64,000 nucleotides of DNA, taken from assembly GCF_030295975.1 (NCBI RefSeq), contig NZ_AP027364.1:3472001-3536000 (forward strand). The letters run 5' to 3'. The notes under the pieces are model-generated. The model was not told the DNA's origin. It saw nothing but the letters and a program-made list of their open reading frames with translations, and ran no database searches. The translations under genes and the position numbers were made by a program. Every line of letters begins with the position of its first letter. Position 1 is the first letter of the stretch. This DNA comes from Thalassotalea atypica (GTDB lineage Bacteria > Pseudomonadota > Gammaproteobacteria > Enterobacterales > Alteromonadaceae). Positions 28,180 to 38,129 of the stretch are shown piece by piece.

Positions 28180-29760
28180 ATGTCTGTACAACAGCAGGAA
28201 GTCGATTTACGTCGTACTTTCGCCATCATCTCGCATCCAGATGCGGGTAAAACAACCATTACTGAAAAGGTCCTTTTATTCGGCCAAGCTTTGCAAAAAG
28301 CCGGCACGGTTAAAGGGAAGAAATCAGGTCAGCACGCTAAATCCGACTGGATGGAAATGGAAAAAGATCGTGGTATCTCGATCACGACCTCAGTAATGCA
28401 ATTCCCTTACGCTGATTGCTTAGTCAACCTACTCGATACTCCAGGGCATGAAGACTTCTCAGAAGATACATACCGCACATTAACAGCGGTAGATTCATGC
28501 TTGATGGTGATTGATGTTGCTAAGGGTGTAGAGGCACGAACTATTAAATTAATGGAAGTTACGCGATTACGTGACACGCCAATTATTACGTTCATGAACA
28601 AAATGGACCGTGATGTCCGTGATCCCATGGAAGTGATGGACGAAGTGGAAGACGTATTAAAAATAAAATGTTCTCCAGTCACATGGCCAATTGGCATGGG
28701 CAAAGAATTTAAAGGTGTTTATAACATCTTAGATGACGAAACCATTTTGTATCAGTCAGGCCAAGGCCACATGATCCAAGAAAAACGCGTTATTAAAGGC
28801 CTTGAAAACCCTGAACTTGACGAAGCAATAGGGCCATTCGCAGAGGATCTCCGTGAAGAACTAGAGCTTGTGGTTGGTGCCTCTCATGAGTTTAATTTAG
28901 ACGAATTTTTAGCCGGCGAGCTCACCCCCGTATTCTTCGGTACAGCCTTAGGTAACTTTGGTGTCGATCATATGCTTGACGGTTTAACAAAGTGGGCACC
29001 TAAGCCACTACCACGTCATACAGACACCAGAGAAGTCAAAGCAGAAGAAGATAAATTCTCAGGGTTTGTCTTTAAAATTCAAGCAAACATGGATCCGAAA
29101 CACCGAGATCGCATCGCCTTTATGCGTATTTGCTCCGGCAAGTACACTAAAGGCATGAAAATGAAGCAAGTACGTATTGGTAAAGACGTTAAAATCGCAG
29201 ATGCTGTGACATTCATGGCAGGCGATCGTTCCAATGTTGAAGAGGCCTATGCCGGCGATATCATTGGCCTGCACAATCACGGCAGCATTCAAATTGGTGA
29301 TACCTTTACTGCAGGAGAGGACATGAAGTTTAGTGGTATTCCAAACTTTGCTCCTGAGATGTTTAGACGTATTCGATTAAAAGATCCGTTAAAGGCGAAG
29401 CAACTGCAAAAAGGCCTAATCCAGTTATCTGAAGAAGGTGCCGTGCAGGTATTTAGACCACTTAATTCAAACGAAATGATTGTAGGCGCTGTTGGTGTAC
29501 TACAGTTTGAAGTAGTTGTTGGGCGCTTAAAAACTGAATATAACGTGGACGCGATTTATGAGCCAATTAGCGTGGCTACAGCCCGTTGGTGTACTTGTGA
29601 TGACGAACGTACGTTAGAGCAGTTCCAGAAAAAAGCCTTTGATAACTTAGCACTAGACGGCGGTGATAACTTAACCTATATCGCGCCAACTATGGTGAAT
29701 TTGTCGTTGGCGCAGGAACGTCATCCAGACATAATCTTCCACAAAACACGTGAACACTAA
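28180..29760 (+). CDS. prfC: Peptide chain release factor 3
   Basis: GTPase that recycles RF1/RF2 from the ribosome after termination. The 526-aa protein starts [30 protein letters not shown] with the P-loop DAGKTT, followed by GISITTSV (switch I), [16 protein letters not shown] (switch II) and FMNKMDRD (NKxD). C-terminal domains 2 and 3 follow the EF-G-like pattern. I chose the ATG at 28180 because it matches the family start; the frame extends upstream from a TTG. TATAAT at 28131 may be the -10 of its promoter. The palindrome at 29762 begins right after the stop. Confidence 0.96.
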   Translation: MSVQQQEVDLRRTFAIISHPDAGKTTITEKVLLFGQALQKAGTVKGKKSGQHAKSDWMEMEKDRGISITTSVMQFPYADCLVNLLDTPGHEDFSEDTYRTLTAVDSCLMVIDVAKGVEARTIKLMEVTRLRDTPIITFMNKMDRDVRDPMEVMDEVEDVLKIKCSPVTWPIGMGKEFKGVYNILDDETILYQSGQGHMIQEKRVIKGLENPELDEAIGPFAEDLREELELVVGASHEFNLDEFLAGELTPVFFGTALGNFGVDHMLDGLTKWAPKPLPRHTDTREVKAEEDKFSGFVFKIQANMDPKHRDRIAFMRICSGKYTKGMKMKQVRIGKDVKIADAVTFMAGDRSNVEEAYAGDIIGLHNHGSIQIGDTFTAGEDMKFSGIPNFAPEMFRRIRLKDPLKAKQLQKGLIQLSEEGAVQVFRPLNSNEMIVGAVGVLQFEVVVGRLKTEYNVDAIYEPISVATARWCTCDDERTLEQFQKKAFDNLALDGGDNLTYIAPTMVNLSLAQERHPDIIFHKTREH

Positions 29761-29761
29761 G

Positions 29762-29894
29762 TTTCTGCTGCCTAGATAGAATTTAGGCATCATTGCTTTT
29801 AAAATTTTCATTAGTCACATAGTCTACTATGCTCCTAGTAAAAATTTATCAGCGGCTTTGCCTAAATCCTATCTAGATTGCAGAGTCGCAGAAA
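29762..29894. repeat. 133-bp imperfect palindromic element between prfC and argS
   Basis: Long inverted repeat. Outer arms TTTCTGC (29762) and GCAGAAA (29888); inner arms CTAGATAGAATTTAGGCA and its near-complement TGCCTAAATCCTATCTAG; centre CATAG-TCTA-CTATG at 29818-29831. The right arm has an 8-bp insertion near its outer end (GACTCTGC). It starts one base after the prfC stop codon. The RNA would form one long hairpin. The form fits a palindromic repeat or small MITE-like element; no second copy is in this window. Confidence 0.75.
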
Positions 29895-29968
29895 TAACTA
29901 AACTGTATTTTACTAATGGTGCTTAAATCAGCAGCGGTTAGTTAACAAAAAAATTTAGAGATATTTAA

Positions 29969-31720
29969 ATGAATATTAAACAACTACTTGGCCAGATCGT
30001 TTCCAAAGCAATGGTTGCAGCGGGTTTACCTGAAGGAACCAACCCAGCGGTAAGCAATTCAACGAAGCCTCAATTTGGCGACTATCAAGCCAATGGTGTA
30101 ATGGGTGCTGCTAAAAAACTTAAAACTAATCCTCGTGAATTAGCCACTAAAGTGGTTGAGCAGCTTGAACCTACACTTGTAGCGTCAGGTATCGCTGAAA
30201 AAATTGAATTGGCGGGCCCGGGGTTTATTAATATTCATTTAGATAAAACTTGGCTAGCTGAGCAACTTGCCAGCTCTGCACAAGATGAGCATTTAGGCGT
30301 GAGCCAGCGTACAACCCCACAAACCGTTGTTGTCGATTATTCAGCACCAAACTTAGCCAAAGAAATGCACGTCGGACATTTACGCTCCACCATCATTGGT
30401 GACGCTGTTGTTCGCGCAATTGAATTTCGTGGTGACAAAGTGATTCGTCAAAATCACATGGGCGACTGGGGCACGCAATTTGGTATGTTGTTGGCACATT
30501 TAAGCGATAAGCTTGCTGCCAATGAAGTGGCCGAAACCGCCCTTGCCGATTTGGAAAACTTCTATCGTGAAGCCAAAATCCGTTTTGACGAAGAAGAAGG
30601 TTTTGCCGATCGCTCGCGTGAATACGTTGTACGCTTGCAAAGCGAAGACGCTGACTGCATGACGCTATGGCAACAATTCATTGATATCTCAATCGCCCAC
30701 AGCGAAGAGATTTATCAAAAGCTCAATGTAACTTTGACTCGTGAAGACATCATGGGTGAAAGCGCTTATAACGATGATTTAGCCGCAGTGATAACAGAAT
30801 TAACCGAACAAGGCATTGCTGTTGAAGATCAAGGTGCTAAAGTCGTTTTTATTGAAGAACTCGCCAATAAAGATGGCGAGCCTTCAGTATTCATCGTACA
30901 AAAATCGGGTGGCGGATACTTATACGCAACTACTGATTTATCTGCTTGCCGATACCGTAGCGGCGAACTTAAAGCAGACCGCATCGTTATTTTTACTGAT
31001 GCGAGACAAGCGTACCACTTTAAACAAGTGGAAACCGTCGCCAGAAATGCAGGCTTCTTACCAGAACATGTAGCTTACGACCATGCACCGTTTGGCATGA
31101 TGATGGGGGATGATGGCAAACCATTTAAGACACGCACAGGTGGTACGGTAAAACTGGCTGAATTACTCGATGAAGCGGTTGTTCGTGCAACAGCGCTAAT
31201 CAAAGACAAAAACCCAGACTTTACCGAAGCAGAGCTTAAAGAAATTTCAGAAAAAGTTGGTATTGGTGCGGTTAAATTTGCCGACTTATCTAAAAACCGC
31301 ACTAGCGATTATATTTTCAATTGGAAAACCATGTTGAGCTTTGAAGGAGCTACAGCACCTTACTTACAGTACGCCTACACCCGTATTCAGAGTATTTTTC
31401 GGAAAGCTAATATGGACTCGGCTAGTGCCAATACCACACCAGTAATTGTTGAACCTCAAGAAAAAGCCCTAGCGTTGAAACTTCTTCAGTTAGAAGAAGT
31501 CTTAGATGCCGTGATCTCTGAATGTACACCAAACTTACTGTGTAATTATTTATATGAGTTAGCAAGTTTGTATATGACATTTTACGAAGCCTGCCCAATA
31601 TTAAAAGATGGCATAGCAGATGATGTGAAAGCGTCGCGATTAGCGCTTTGTACAAGTATTGCTAAAACATTAAGACAAGGTCTTGATATTTTAGGTATCG
31701 ACGTTATGGAAAAGATGTAA
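29969..31720 (+). CDS. argS: Arginyl-tRNA synthetase
   Basis: Class I synthetase charging tRNA-Arg, whose ACG isoacceptor is encoded three times at 6081-6522. The 583-aa length is typical. An N-terminal Add-1 domain (1-110) is followed by the HIGH-like motif [12 protein letters not shown], the signature [13 protein letters not shown], and the KMSK-equivalent [10 protein letters not shown], then the helical anticodon-binding domain with [16 protein letters not shown]. The start follows TTAGAGATATTTAA, a weak RBS. Confidence 0.97.
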   Translation: MNIKQLLGQIVSKAMVAAGLPEGTNPAVSNSTKPQFGDYQANGVMGAAKKLKTNPRELATKVVEQLEPTLVASGIAEKIELAGPGFINIHLDKTWLAEQLASSAQDEHLGVSQRTTPQTVVVDYSAPNLAKEMHVGHLRSTIIGDAVVRAIEFRGDKVIRQNHMGDWGTQFGMLLAHLSDKLAANEVAETALADLENFYREAKIRFDEEEGFADRSREYVVRLQSEDADCMTLWQQFIDISIAHSEEIYQKLNVTLTREDIMGESAYNDDLAAVITELTEQGIAVEDQGAKVVFIEELANKDGEPSVFIVQKSGGGYLYATTDLSACRYRSGELKADRIVIFTDARQAYHFKQVETVARNAGFLPEHVAYDHAPFGMMMGDDGKPFKTRTGGTVKLAELLDEAVVRATALIKDKNPDFTEAELKEISEKVGIGAVKFADLSKNRTSDYIFNWKTMLSFEGATAPYLQYAYTRIQSIFRKANMDSASANTTPVIVEPQEKALALKLLQLEEVLDAVISECTPNLLCNYLYELASLYMTFYEACPILKDGIADDVKASRLALCTSIAKTLRQGLDILGIDVMEKM

Positions 31721-31733
31721 TTTAAAGGACGTT

Positions 31734-32852
31734 ATGAAAGTATTATTTGTTAGTGATAACCATCACGACATTAATTTAATTAAACGAATATTTGCTCGGG
31801 GTAGTCATCAGCTAACATTGTCAGCTGATGCACAAGAAGCAGAAAAATTGCTTATTTCTGTATGCTATGACGTGATCATAGCAGCCGAACAGCAGCCCGT
31901 AATGTCAGGATCTACACTATTAAATAAAGTACAACATTGCTGCCCCAACGCTATTCGAATTTTAGTAGCTGAACAAGGCATTGAATGTAAGGCAGCACAC
32001 CAACACTTTACGACACCACTTAATCCAAGCTTTATTATTGAAGTAATTGAAAGCTTTGCTCGTAGTAACAGCGCAATTACCAAAAAGCAGATTGTCAGCG
32101 CAGTGGCAGGGATTAAGACTTTGCCAAGTCCACCTAAAGTGTACATGCAATTAAATTCAATGCTTAAAGATGAAACTACCGATTCTCAAAAAATCGCTGA
32201 AGTTATTATCCAAGATCCTGCGCTTGTTGCTAAAGTACTGCACTTTGCCAACAGCTCTGCTATGTCGAAAGGAAAACAAATCAAAAGTATTCCTGATGCT
32301 ATCACCAAAATGGGGCTCGATACCCTCTGCTGTATAGTCATGACGGCAGAGTTATTTGCTTACGAGCCAGACATCGAAGGCTTTAACTTGACCGAAGAGC
32401 AGGTGCATAGCTTAAGTGTTGCAAAGCTTGCGGCATCAATTGTAAAGCCTGAATTAAAACTCGACGCATTACTAGCCGGTTTATTGCATGATCTTGGCAA
32501 AATTGTCTTATTTGAAATTGATCCGAAATTAACAAAGCAATATTTTAAGTTGAAGTTCACGAGTACTGACAACTCTCCTTTGGAACGAAAAATATTTTCA
32601 ACAGACCATTGTCAAATCGGCGGTTACCTATTGCATCAGTGGAGTTTTCCTTACTCAATCATAGAAGCCGTAGTGCTCCACCATTCACCCGACAAATTAC
32701 TGCGTAAATCTTTTGGCGTGGCCCAAGCAGTATATTTAGCCAATAAGCTTATTAAACAACAAGATATTAATGATAAATTTATAGAGCACTTTAAGCTCGA
32801 TACCGTGATTGAAAAACTTGAATTACGCGCAAAAAAGTTAAGTATGCACTAA
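31734..32852 (+). CDS. Pseudo-receiver/HDOD signalling protein
   Basis: A 372-aa protein with an N-terminal response-regulator-like domain (1-105) and a HDOD domain (about 115-315). The receiver has the fold pattern VLFVSDNHHDINLIKRIF and YDVIIAAEQQPVMSG, but the phospho-acceptor Asp is replaced by Ala51 and the conserved Thr and Lys are also missing, so it cannot work as a normal phospho-receiver. The HDOD part has LPSPPKVYMQL, DPALVAKVLHFANSSAM, and HD-like residues in LLHDLGKIVLF and VVLHHSP. HDOD proteins act in signalling and stress control; target unknown. It lies 13 bp after argS and may be read from the same transcript. Confidence 0.85.
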   Translation: MKVLFVSDNHHDINLIKRIFARGSHQLTLSADAQEAEKLLISVCYDVIIAAEQQPVMSGSTLLNKVQHCCPNAIRILVAEQGIECKAAHQHFTTPLNPSFIIEVIESFARSNSAITKKQIVSAVAGIKTLPSPPKVYMQLNSMLKDETTDSQKIAEVIIQDPALVAKVLHFANSSAMSKGKQIKSIPDAITKMGLDTLCCIVMTAELFAYEPDIEGFNLTEEQVHSLSVAKLAASIVKPELKLDALLAGLLHDLGKIVLFEIDPKLTKQYFKLKFTSTDNSPLERKIFSTDHCQIGGYLLHQWSFPYSIIEAVVLHHSPDKLLRKSFGVAQAVYLANKLIKQQDINDKFIEHFKLDTVIEKLELRAKKLSMH

Positions 32853-32913
32853 GCTGTAAACATAGTTAACTCAATTGAAAATAAATAGCAGGCAAGGGCT
32901 TGAGGAAATTATC

Positions 32914-33732
32914 ATGCAGTTCACCGATAGCCATTGTCACCTTGATTTCCCTGAATTAGAACAACAACTGCCCACACTAATTAATGTTTGCCAACAGCAA
33001 GGTATTCATAGAATAATCGTACCCAGTGTCGAGCCAAATAATTGGCAAAAGGTACTAGAGCTTACTGACTTAACAACATCAGAATTTACCGTATTAGCTG
33101 CAACAGGGATACATCCTTGGTACATACAACCGCTTGACGGGAATGCGCTAGACCAGCTTGAACAATTTGTTCACCAGCATCAACACCAACTGTGCGCCAT
33201 TGGGGAAACTGGCATTGATGGAACGATTGCACAGCAACAAGATAATTTATTGCAGCAGAAACACTTTTTTGAGTACCAAATAGACTTAGCAAACCGGTAT
33301 CAATTACCATTGATTATTCATCATCGTAAATCTCACCTTGAAACTGTCCATCATTTAAAGCAAGTTAAGCCTGATTATGGGGGAGTAATTCATGGTTTTT
33401 CAGGAAGTTATCAGCAAGCGAAGGCATATTTAGATCTTGGTTTAAAACTAGGTATTGGTGGGACAATCAGTTATGAACGAGCCAAAAAAACCATTAATAC
33501 TGTCAAGCGGTTACCCATTACTAGCATTGTACTGGAAACAGACGCGCCCGCCATGCCATTAAGCGGTTATCAAGGTCAAGCTAACTCACCACTACGATTA
33601 ATTGATATTTTTACTTTGTTGTCTAACATACGGACTGAGCCTGCACCAGAATTGGCAAAGCAACTAGAGTTAAATATCGAAGAACTATTTACCGGCTGCT
33701 ATTCTAAATCCTTGTCTGGAGAAGCGACTTAA
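32914..33732 (+). CDS. TatD-family metal-dependent hydrolase
   Basis: TIM-barrel metallo-hydrolase of the TatD family, related to DNases (272 aa). The metal ligands are visible in FTDSHCHLDFPE at the start, IGETGID (Glu), HHRKS, HGFSGS and LETDAPA. The ATG at 32914 was chosen because MQFTDSHCHLDF is the family start and TGAGGAAAT precedes it; the frame extends 13 codons upstream. Its 3' end overlaps the convergent smp gene by 48 bp. Confidence 0.92.
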   Translation: MQFTDSHCHLDFPELEQQLPTLINVCQQQGIHRIIVPSVEPNNWQKVLELTDLTTSEFTVLAATGIHPWYIQPLDGNALDQLEQFVHQHQHQLCAIGETGIDGTIAQQQDNLLQQKHFFEYQIDLANRYQLPLIIHHRKSHLETVHHLKQVKPDYGGVIHGFSGSYQQAKAYLDLGLKLGIGGTISYERAKKTINTVKRLPITSIVLETDAPAMPLSGYQGQANSPLRLIDIFTLLSNIRTEPAPELAKQLELNIEELFTGCYSKSLSGEAT

Positions 33733-34293
33733 GCCGCGCGTTAAGAAAAAGCCGGCAAGTCCAGCCATGATCAGCATAATACGTATTAGTTGTTGTCTAT
33801 CGCTATTTTCAGTAACAAGTGCACTAATAACAGCTTCTTTATTCATGTCGATACGCACATAACCCTGAACAGCTTGAGCACGAATTTCAGACATAAAAGG
33901 CACAAAATTTTGACTCCGATTACGGGTGTTAAGTGCTATCCCGTATAATGCTTTGATGCTTGCTTGGTTACCGGCTTTAGCGTTAAGTTGTCCAGATTCA
34001 TCATAAAGGTAGACACTATCAACAAAAGGCTCTTGCGCCAACTTATCAAGAAAACGTTGAACACCTTTGTTATCCCCTTGCTCTAAAAGTACTTGCACAC
34101 CCACCTTTACCTGCTGAATGTATTGATCACTAATAAAGTTAAAATGATCTTTTACTTCTTGATGATCCTTAGCAACATTATCAATCCAAATATTCATCAA
34201 AGTGACGATAAAAATAATCGCTATAGCTAATTGCATTATTTTATTATAAATCGATGATATTTTAGGGTATAAAGGCATTGCTGTTTGCGACAT
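33685..34293 (-). CDS. smp: Smp/YtjB membrane protein
   Basis: A 202-aa inner-membrane protein of the Smp (YtjB/AhpA) family. It has an N-terminal helix (IMQLAIAIIFIVTLMNIWI), a periplasmic region of about 125 residues (KDHFNFISDQYIQQVKVGVQVLL; EPFVDSVYLYDESGQLNAKAG; VQGYVRIDMN), and a C-terminal helix (IRIMLIMAGLAGFFLTRGL). The build resembles a sensor without an output domain; function unknown. As in E. coli it is divergent from serB. Its last 15 codons overlap the tatD-family gene on the other strand. Confidence 0.85.
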   Translation of the reverse strand: MSQTAMPLYPKISSIYNKIMQLAIAIIFIVTLMNIWIDNVAKDHQEVKDHFNFISDQYIQQVKVGVQVLLEQGDNKGVQRFLDKLAQEPFVDSVYLYDESGQLNAKAGNQASIKALYGIALNTRNRSQNFVPFMSEIRAQAVQGYVRIDMNKEAVISALVTENSDRQQLIRIMLIMAGLAGFFLTRGLSRFSRQGFRIAAGK

Positions 34294-34377
34294 AAAGTAG
34301 GCAACAGTTAGTTGAGTTAATTACACTATAGTGGGTTCTCAAACAATTTTAAATAATTAATATATGTAGGTTTATTC

Positions 34378-35403
34378 GTGTCATCATCTGTCAGTTCCAT
34401 TACCCTAAATGAAAACGCATCAAAGTCACTTGCTACTGTACTTTCACTGAATAGCTTGCAATGCCCAGTAGCCGCTTCGCTGGATCAACAAAAACTAACC
34501 CTATCGCCGCTCTCAAGTGCAACTGACGCAACACAGCAAGATTTAACTGAATTAGTTGTTTTTGAACAACTAACATTACAACAACTCGCAAACATTTCAA
34601 CATGTTGTCAGGTTAATATTGTAGCGTTAAATGCTATTAATACACGACTAGGTAAAACAAGCCTTCGCTTTACCATTGAATGCGATAATTTAGATACTGC
34701 ACGTTCAGCGCTAACAGATTTTTGTTTAACTCACGGTATTGAAGCTGCGCTAATAAAGAACGCACCAAAGCTAGCAGTTCCAGGCTTGTTAGTGATGGAC
34801 ATGGACTCAACCACAATAGAAATAGAATGTATCGACGAAATTGCAAAACTCGCGGGTGTTGGCGAGCAAGTTGCTGAAGTGACGGAACGTGCGATGTTGG
34901 GGGAGCTAGACTTTGCACAAAGTTTACATCAACGCGTTGCCACACTCGCTGGTGCGCCTGAACAAATTTTAGCCGATGTGGCGAAAGATATTCCGCTGAT
35001 GGATGGCTTAGAAACATTGTTAGCAGAGTTAAAAAGGTATCAATGGCGAATTGCAGTCGCCTCTGGTGGCTTTACCTACTTTGCCGATCATTTGAAAAAA
35101 TTACTTTATTTAGATGCAGCGCATGCTAACACATTGGAAATCATCAACAATAAACTCACCGGAAAGGTACTTGGGGAAGTGGTTGATGCGCAAGCAAAAG
35201 CCAATATCTTGCAGCAATTGCAACAAGACTTTAACCTAGCATCAACCCAAACTGTTGCCATGGGTGATGGTGCAAATGATTTGGTTATGATGAGTGCGGC
35301 TCAGTTAGGTGTAGCTTTTCGTGCCAAACCAATTGTGCAAGCTCAAGCCGACTCCAACCTAAACTGCTCAGGACTTGACGGCATGGTGCATTGGCTAGGT
35401 TAG
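34378..35403 (+). CDS. serB: Phosphoserine phosphatase
   Basis: Last step of serine synthesis, in the cytosol. The 341-aa protein has an N-terminal ACT-like domain (about 55-130) and a HAD phosphatase domain with DMDST (nucleophile Asp141, acid/base Asp143), the Ser/Thr motif VASGGFTYF, and GDGANDLVMMSAAQLGVAF. It starts at GTG 34378; no clear Shine-Dalgarno is visible. A 14-bp hairpin lies 66 bp downstream. Confidence 0.95.
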   Translation: MSSSVSSITLNENASKSLATVLSLNSLQCPVAASLDQQKLTLSPLSSATDATQQDLTELVVFEQLTLQQLANISTCCQVNIVALNAINTRLGKTSLRFTIECDNLDTARSALTDFCLTHGIEAALIKNAPKLAVPGLLVMDMDSTTIEIECIDEIAKLAGVGEQVAEVTERAMLGELDFAQSLHQRVATLAGAPEQILADVAKDIPLMDGLETLLAELKRYQWRIAVASGGFTYFADHLKKLLYLDAAHANTLEIINNKLTGKVLGEVVDAQAKANILQQLQQDFNLASTQTVAMGDGANDLVMMSAAQLGVAFRAKPIVQAQADSNLNCSGLDGMVHWLG

Positions 35404-35468
35404 CTTCAACTCTGCCTAGTGCACTTATGAACTATTAATAATCAATTAATATTGTCTTCAACAATAGC

Positions 35469-35504
35469 AACAGCTGAGAAAATGACCTTGTTTTCTCAGC
35501 TGTT
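35469..35504. terminator. Hairpin between serB and the PilZ gene, probable terminator
   Basis: Perfect 14-bp stem AACAGCTGAGAAAA / TTTTCTCAGCTGTT with an 8-nt loop, placed between two convergent genes. No strong T run follows on either strand, so it may act only partly as an intrinsic terminator. Confidence 0.55.
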
Positions 35505-35507
35505 CAG

Positions 35508-37979
35508 TTAGCTGCTTAAAGTACTTAACAAAGAGTTTTCTGGGATTAGTTGGTAGCGAAATAACGTTTCTTGTGTCACGTCAAAGCATTGAATTAAACC
35601 AATTGTACTCCAAATGTCTTGTTCAATTTGCTTGCCTCTATGGATCGCGTAAGAGCCAATATAACTTAACTCTGGGTTAAGATAATCCATATCGGGCTCT
35701 TCTGCTCTAGACAAATTAACTTGCACACAATAGAAGCTACCTTTTTTTAATGCATTGCTGATAAACATTTTCCGCAGCTTAGTACTAGTGAAATCGCTCG
35801 CCAATTTTGTCGTCACTGCGTTTTCAATGAGTTCGGTTTCGTGATTAATCGAAATAAATAAAAAGTTGGTGATAGGCGTGTCATTAGTTTGCAAACTTTT
35901 CAAGGTTGGCTTTAGCATATTTGACGCATGTAAGTTATTCATCAAAGGATACAAATTATAATGATTCGGTCTATCACTCAGTGATTTCATGTGGGTAAAG
36001 AGTTTCGATTGTACTCCGCCAGCAATCATTTCAACCTTATAACGTGTGCCACTTGTTTGTACATACAATGTAGGAAATGGGATCCGCTTTGCATAAATAT
36101 TTCTCAGCCCTTTTGATAACGCCGGACTCATCATCGAATACTCGTCAGGCGTCAATTTATCTTTATTTTTCTCGATCAAGGCTTTAAAAAAAGTTCTACC
36201 TGCATGTTGATGTTTTTCAACGTAAACACGTACGTTAAGCACAGTTTTATCTTTACTAATTCTCACCACTTCATAGGGAAGTTTCTTGAGCTCAAACGCC
36301 GAAGTAATTTTCTGCAAGCTTGGGAACGTTAAGTGGACTATTTCACCTTTTTTGAGCATAGCGGGTCGTTCGAGTGTCAACTTCAAACCCGAGACTGAAA
36401 AGTCAACGGAGATACCTTCCCACTGGATGGTTTCGGCAGAAACAACGACAGGTGTTTTATATTTAAATCGTGTTTCAATTCGCTGATTTCTATAATTGAT
36501 GCCTAAGTAATCAATTATAGGTCTGACTTTACAACGTTTATGCCCTAAGGATTTTAGTTTAGAGGTATTGAGATTCTCGTATGATAGAAGTGCATATTCC
36601 TGTTGTATTTCAGAGGTAGTAAGATCATGTGCAACAACAACATAAGGAAGTCTATTTAACACGCCTTGCTCATTTTCCGTTGGCTGAATATTCAGATAAT
36701 CAAGTTTTTTCGGCAGTGTATTAGCTACAGTAAAGCTGCTTATTGCGTCGTGAGGGTCAACTTCAACAAAGGTCAATTCCGTCACTTTAAAAGAGGATTT
36801 ACTGGCCGCAAAGCCAATAAATTGCTGCATGAACTCACGATCATTTTGAAACTGTTTCTCATCAGCCGTGTAGAAAAACTTACGCCCTTGATTCTCATGG
36901 ATAAAGCTAAAGACGGTCACCGAACGTCCTAATTTTGAGGCATTTTTTATTCGAACAAAACGCTCAGGGGTAACGAGACAATCTAAGGAAGAGAAGTGCC
37001 GTTCGTCCTGCCAATACTGAGTGATGCGATGGCTATTATTGGTCGTCAATACATAACGTGGTCGAAACTCCCCTTGATTAAGCTCCATAAAAATGGGCAT
37101 TTCAGATGATTTTGGCAGCGAAAATTGTTCTAAGCTTCTCGCTTGAAGTGCAGTGATAGTATTCTCTAGATTAATTTTGTAGCGACGTTTATTACCTTGA
37201 ATAAAACCTTGTAAGAATTGCTTAAAACCGTCACGTTCTTTTGTGTAGATCCGCTTAACACCCACCATTTGTATATGTTCTTCATGCTGAATATTACACA
37301 CTTCATAACTAAAATTGGTATCCGTTCCAAAACTGAACTCTTGTGCTAGACCCGTAAACTCTATGAGCAAAATTTGCCCTTTGGTTACCTTCTGCGCGTT
37401 ATTGAATCGAAATTTACAGCCGCTGACGCTGATATCAGAACTACTTGCTTCAATTTTTTGGCTATCGTCTAAGGTAACAATAAGAGGAATAGCAAAATTC
37501 ATCCTTTCTTGGCATCGATTGTTATATTCGCCAAATTGATGAAATTTCGCCGGATACTGCACTTTTTCGAGAATTTTAGGGATGTCATCTTGCTTTGCTG
37601 GCGCAACCGGTTGATCTCGCTTTTTTTGGTAAATTACACGGAAGTTATTTTCCGTATTATTTACCGATTCATAGACACCAAACGTATAGCTACCATAGGC
37701 GGCTACGTTTTCTTCAAACACCTTAATTGCGATAGGATCCAAAAAGTGAGTGCGCTCTTCGTGCTCGTATGTATCGCAATCCCCTTCTACTAATCCACGC
37801 AAATCAATGAGCCGGGTACACGGACTGGCTAAACGCTTTAGCTCCATTTTCAGAAGAAAGCGTTCAGTTTTAGGAATGTTTTTCGTCGATTCAGCAAACC
37901 TCGCTTCAAAGTCAGCACTGTTCACTCGACCACGAAATCCATCAATCATTTTTTGATATTGAGAAAAATCTTTATTCAT
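35508..37979 (-). CDS. Large protein with two PilZ (c-di-GMP-binding) domains
   Basis: An 823-aa cytosolic protein with two PilZ domains. The first (about 150-265) has RCQER at 155-159 and DISVSG at 182-187; the second (about 495-610) has RIETR at 500-504 and DFSVSG at 526-531. Both therefore keep the RxxxR and DxSxxG motifs for c-di-GMP binding. The rest has no recognised enzyme domain; segments 270-490 and 620-823 may be further PilZ-like or docking regions. No membrane helix. It sits inverted between serB and radA, which are neighbours in E. coli. Probable c-di-GMP effector in motility, adhesion or biofilm control; target unknown. Confidence 0.85.
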   Translation of the reverse strand: MNKDFSQYQKMIDGFRGRVNSADFEARFAESTKNIPKTERFLLKMELKRLASPCTRLIDLRGLVEGDCDTYEHEERTHFLDPIAIKVFEENVAAYGSYTFGVYESVNNTENNFRVIYQKKRDQPVAPAKQDDIPKILEKVQYPAKFHQFGEYNNRCQERMNFAIPLIVTLDDSQKIEASSSDISVSGCKFRFNNAQKVTKGQILLIEFTGLAQEFSFGTDTNFSYEVCNIQHEEHIQMVGVKRIYTKERDGFKQFLQGFIQGNKRRYKINLENTITALQARSLEQFSLPKSSEMPIFMELNQGEFRPRYVLTTNNSHRITQYWQDERHFSSLDCLVTPERFVRIKNASKLGRSVTVFSFIHENQGRKFFYTADEKQFQNDREFMQQFIGFAASKSSFKVTELTFVEVDPHDAISSFTVANTLPKKLDYLNIQPTENEQGVLNRLPYVVVAHDLTTSEIQQEYALLSYENLNTSKLKSLGHKRCKVRPIIDYLGINYRNQRIETRFKYKTPVVVSAETIQWEGISVDFSVSGLKLTLERPAMLKKGEIVHLTFPSLQKITSAFELKKLPYEVVRISKDKTVLNVRVYVEKHQHAGRTFFKALIEKNKDKLTPDEYSMMSPALSKGLRNIYAKRIPFPTLYVQTSGTRYKVEMIAGGVQSKLFTHMKSLSDRPNHYNLYPLMNNLHASNMLKPTLKSLQTNDTPITNFLFISINHETELIENAVTTKLASDFTSTKLRKMFISNALKKGSFYCVQVNLSRAEEPDMDYLNPELSYIGSYAIHRGKQIEQDIWSTIGLIQCFDVTQETLFRYQLIPENSLLSTLSS

Positions 37980-38129
37980 TTACATGCATTTATCATTACA
38001 ATAGCGATGAGTTAGAGTAAAACTACAACTTGATATATTATTCATTCTACTCCATAACAACGTAACTGATTAGTTGAAATATTAATCACTTATAAATTAA
38101 AGCAATAACTATGCCTCTGACGGAAAAAA

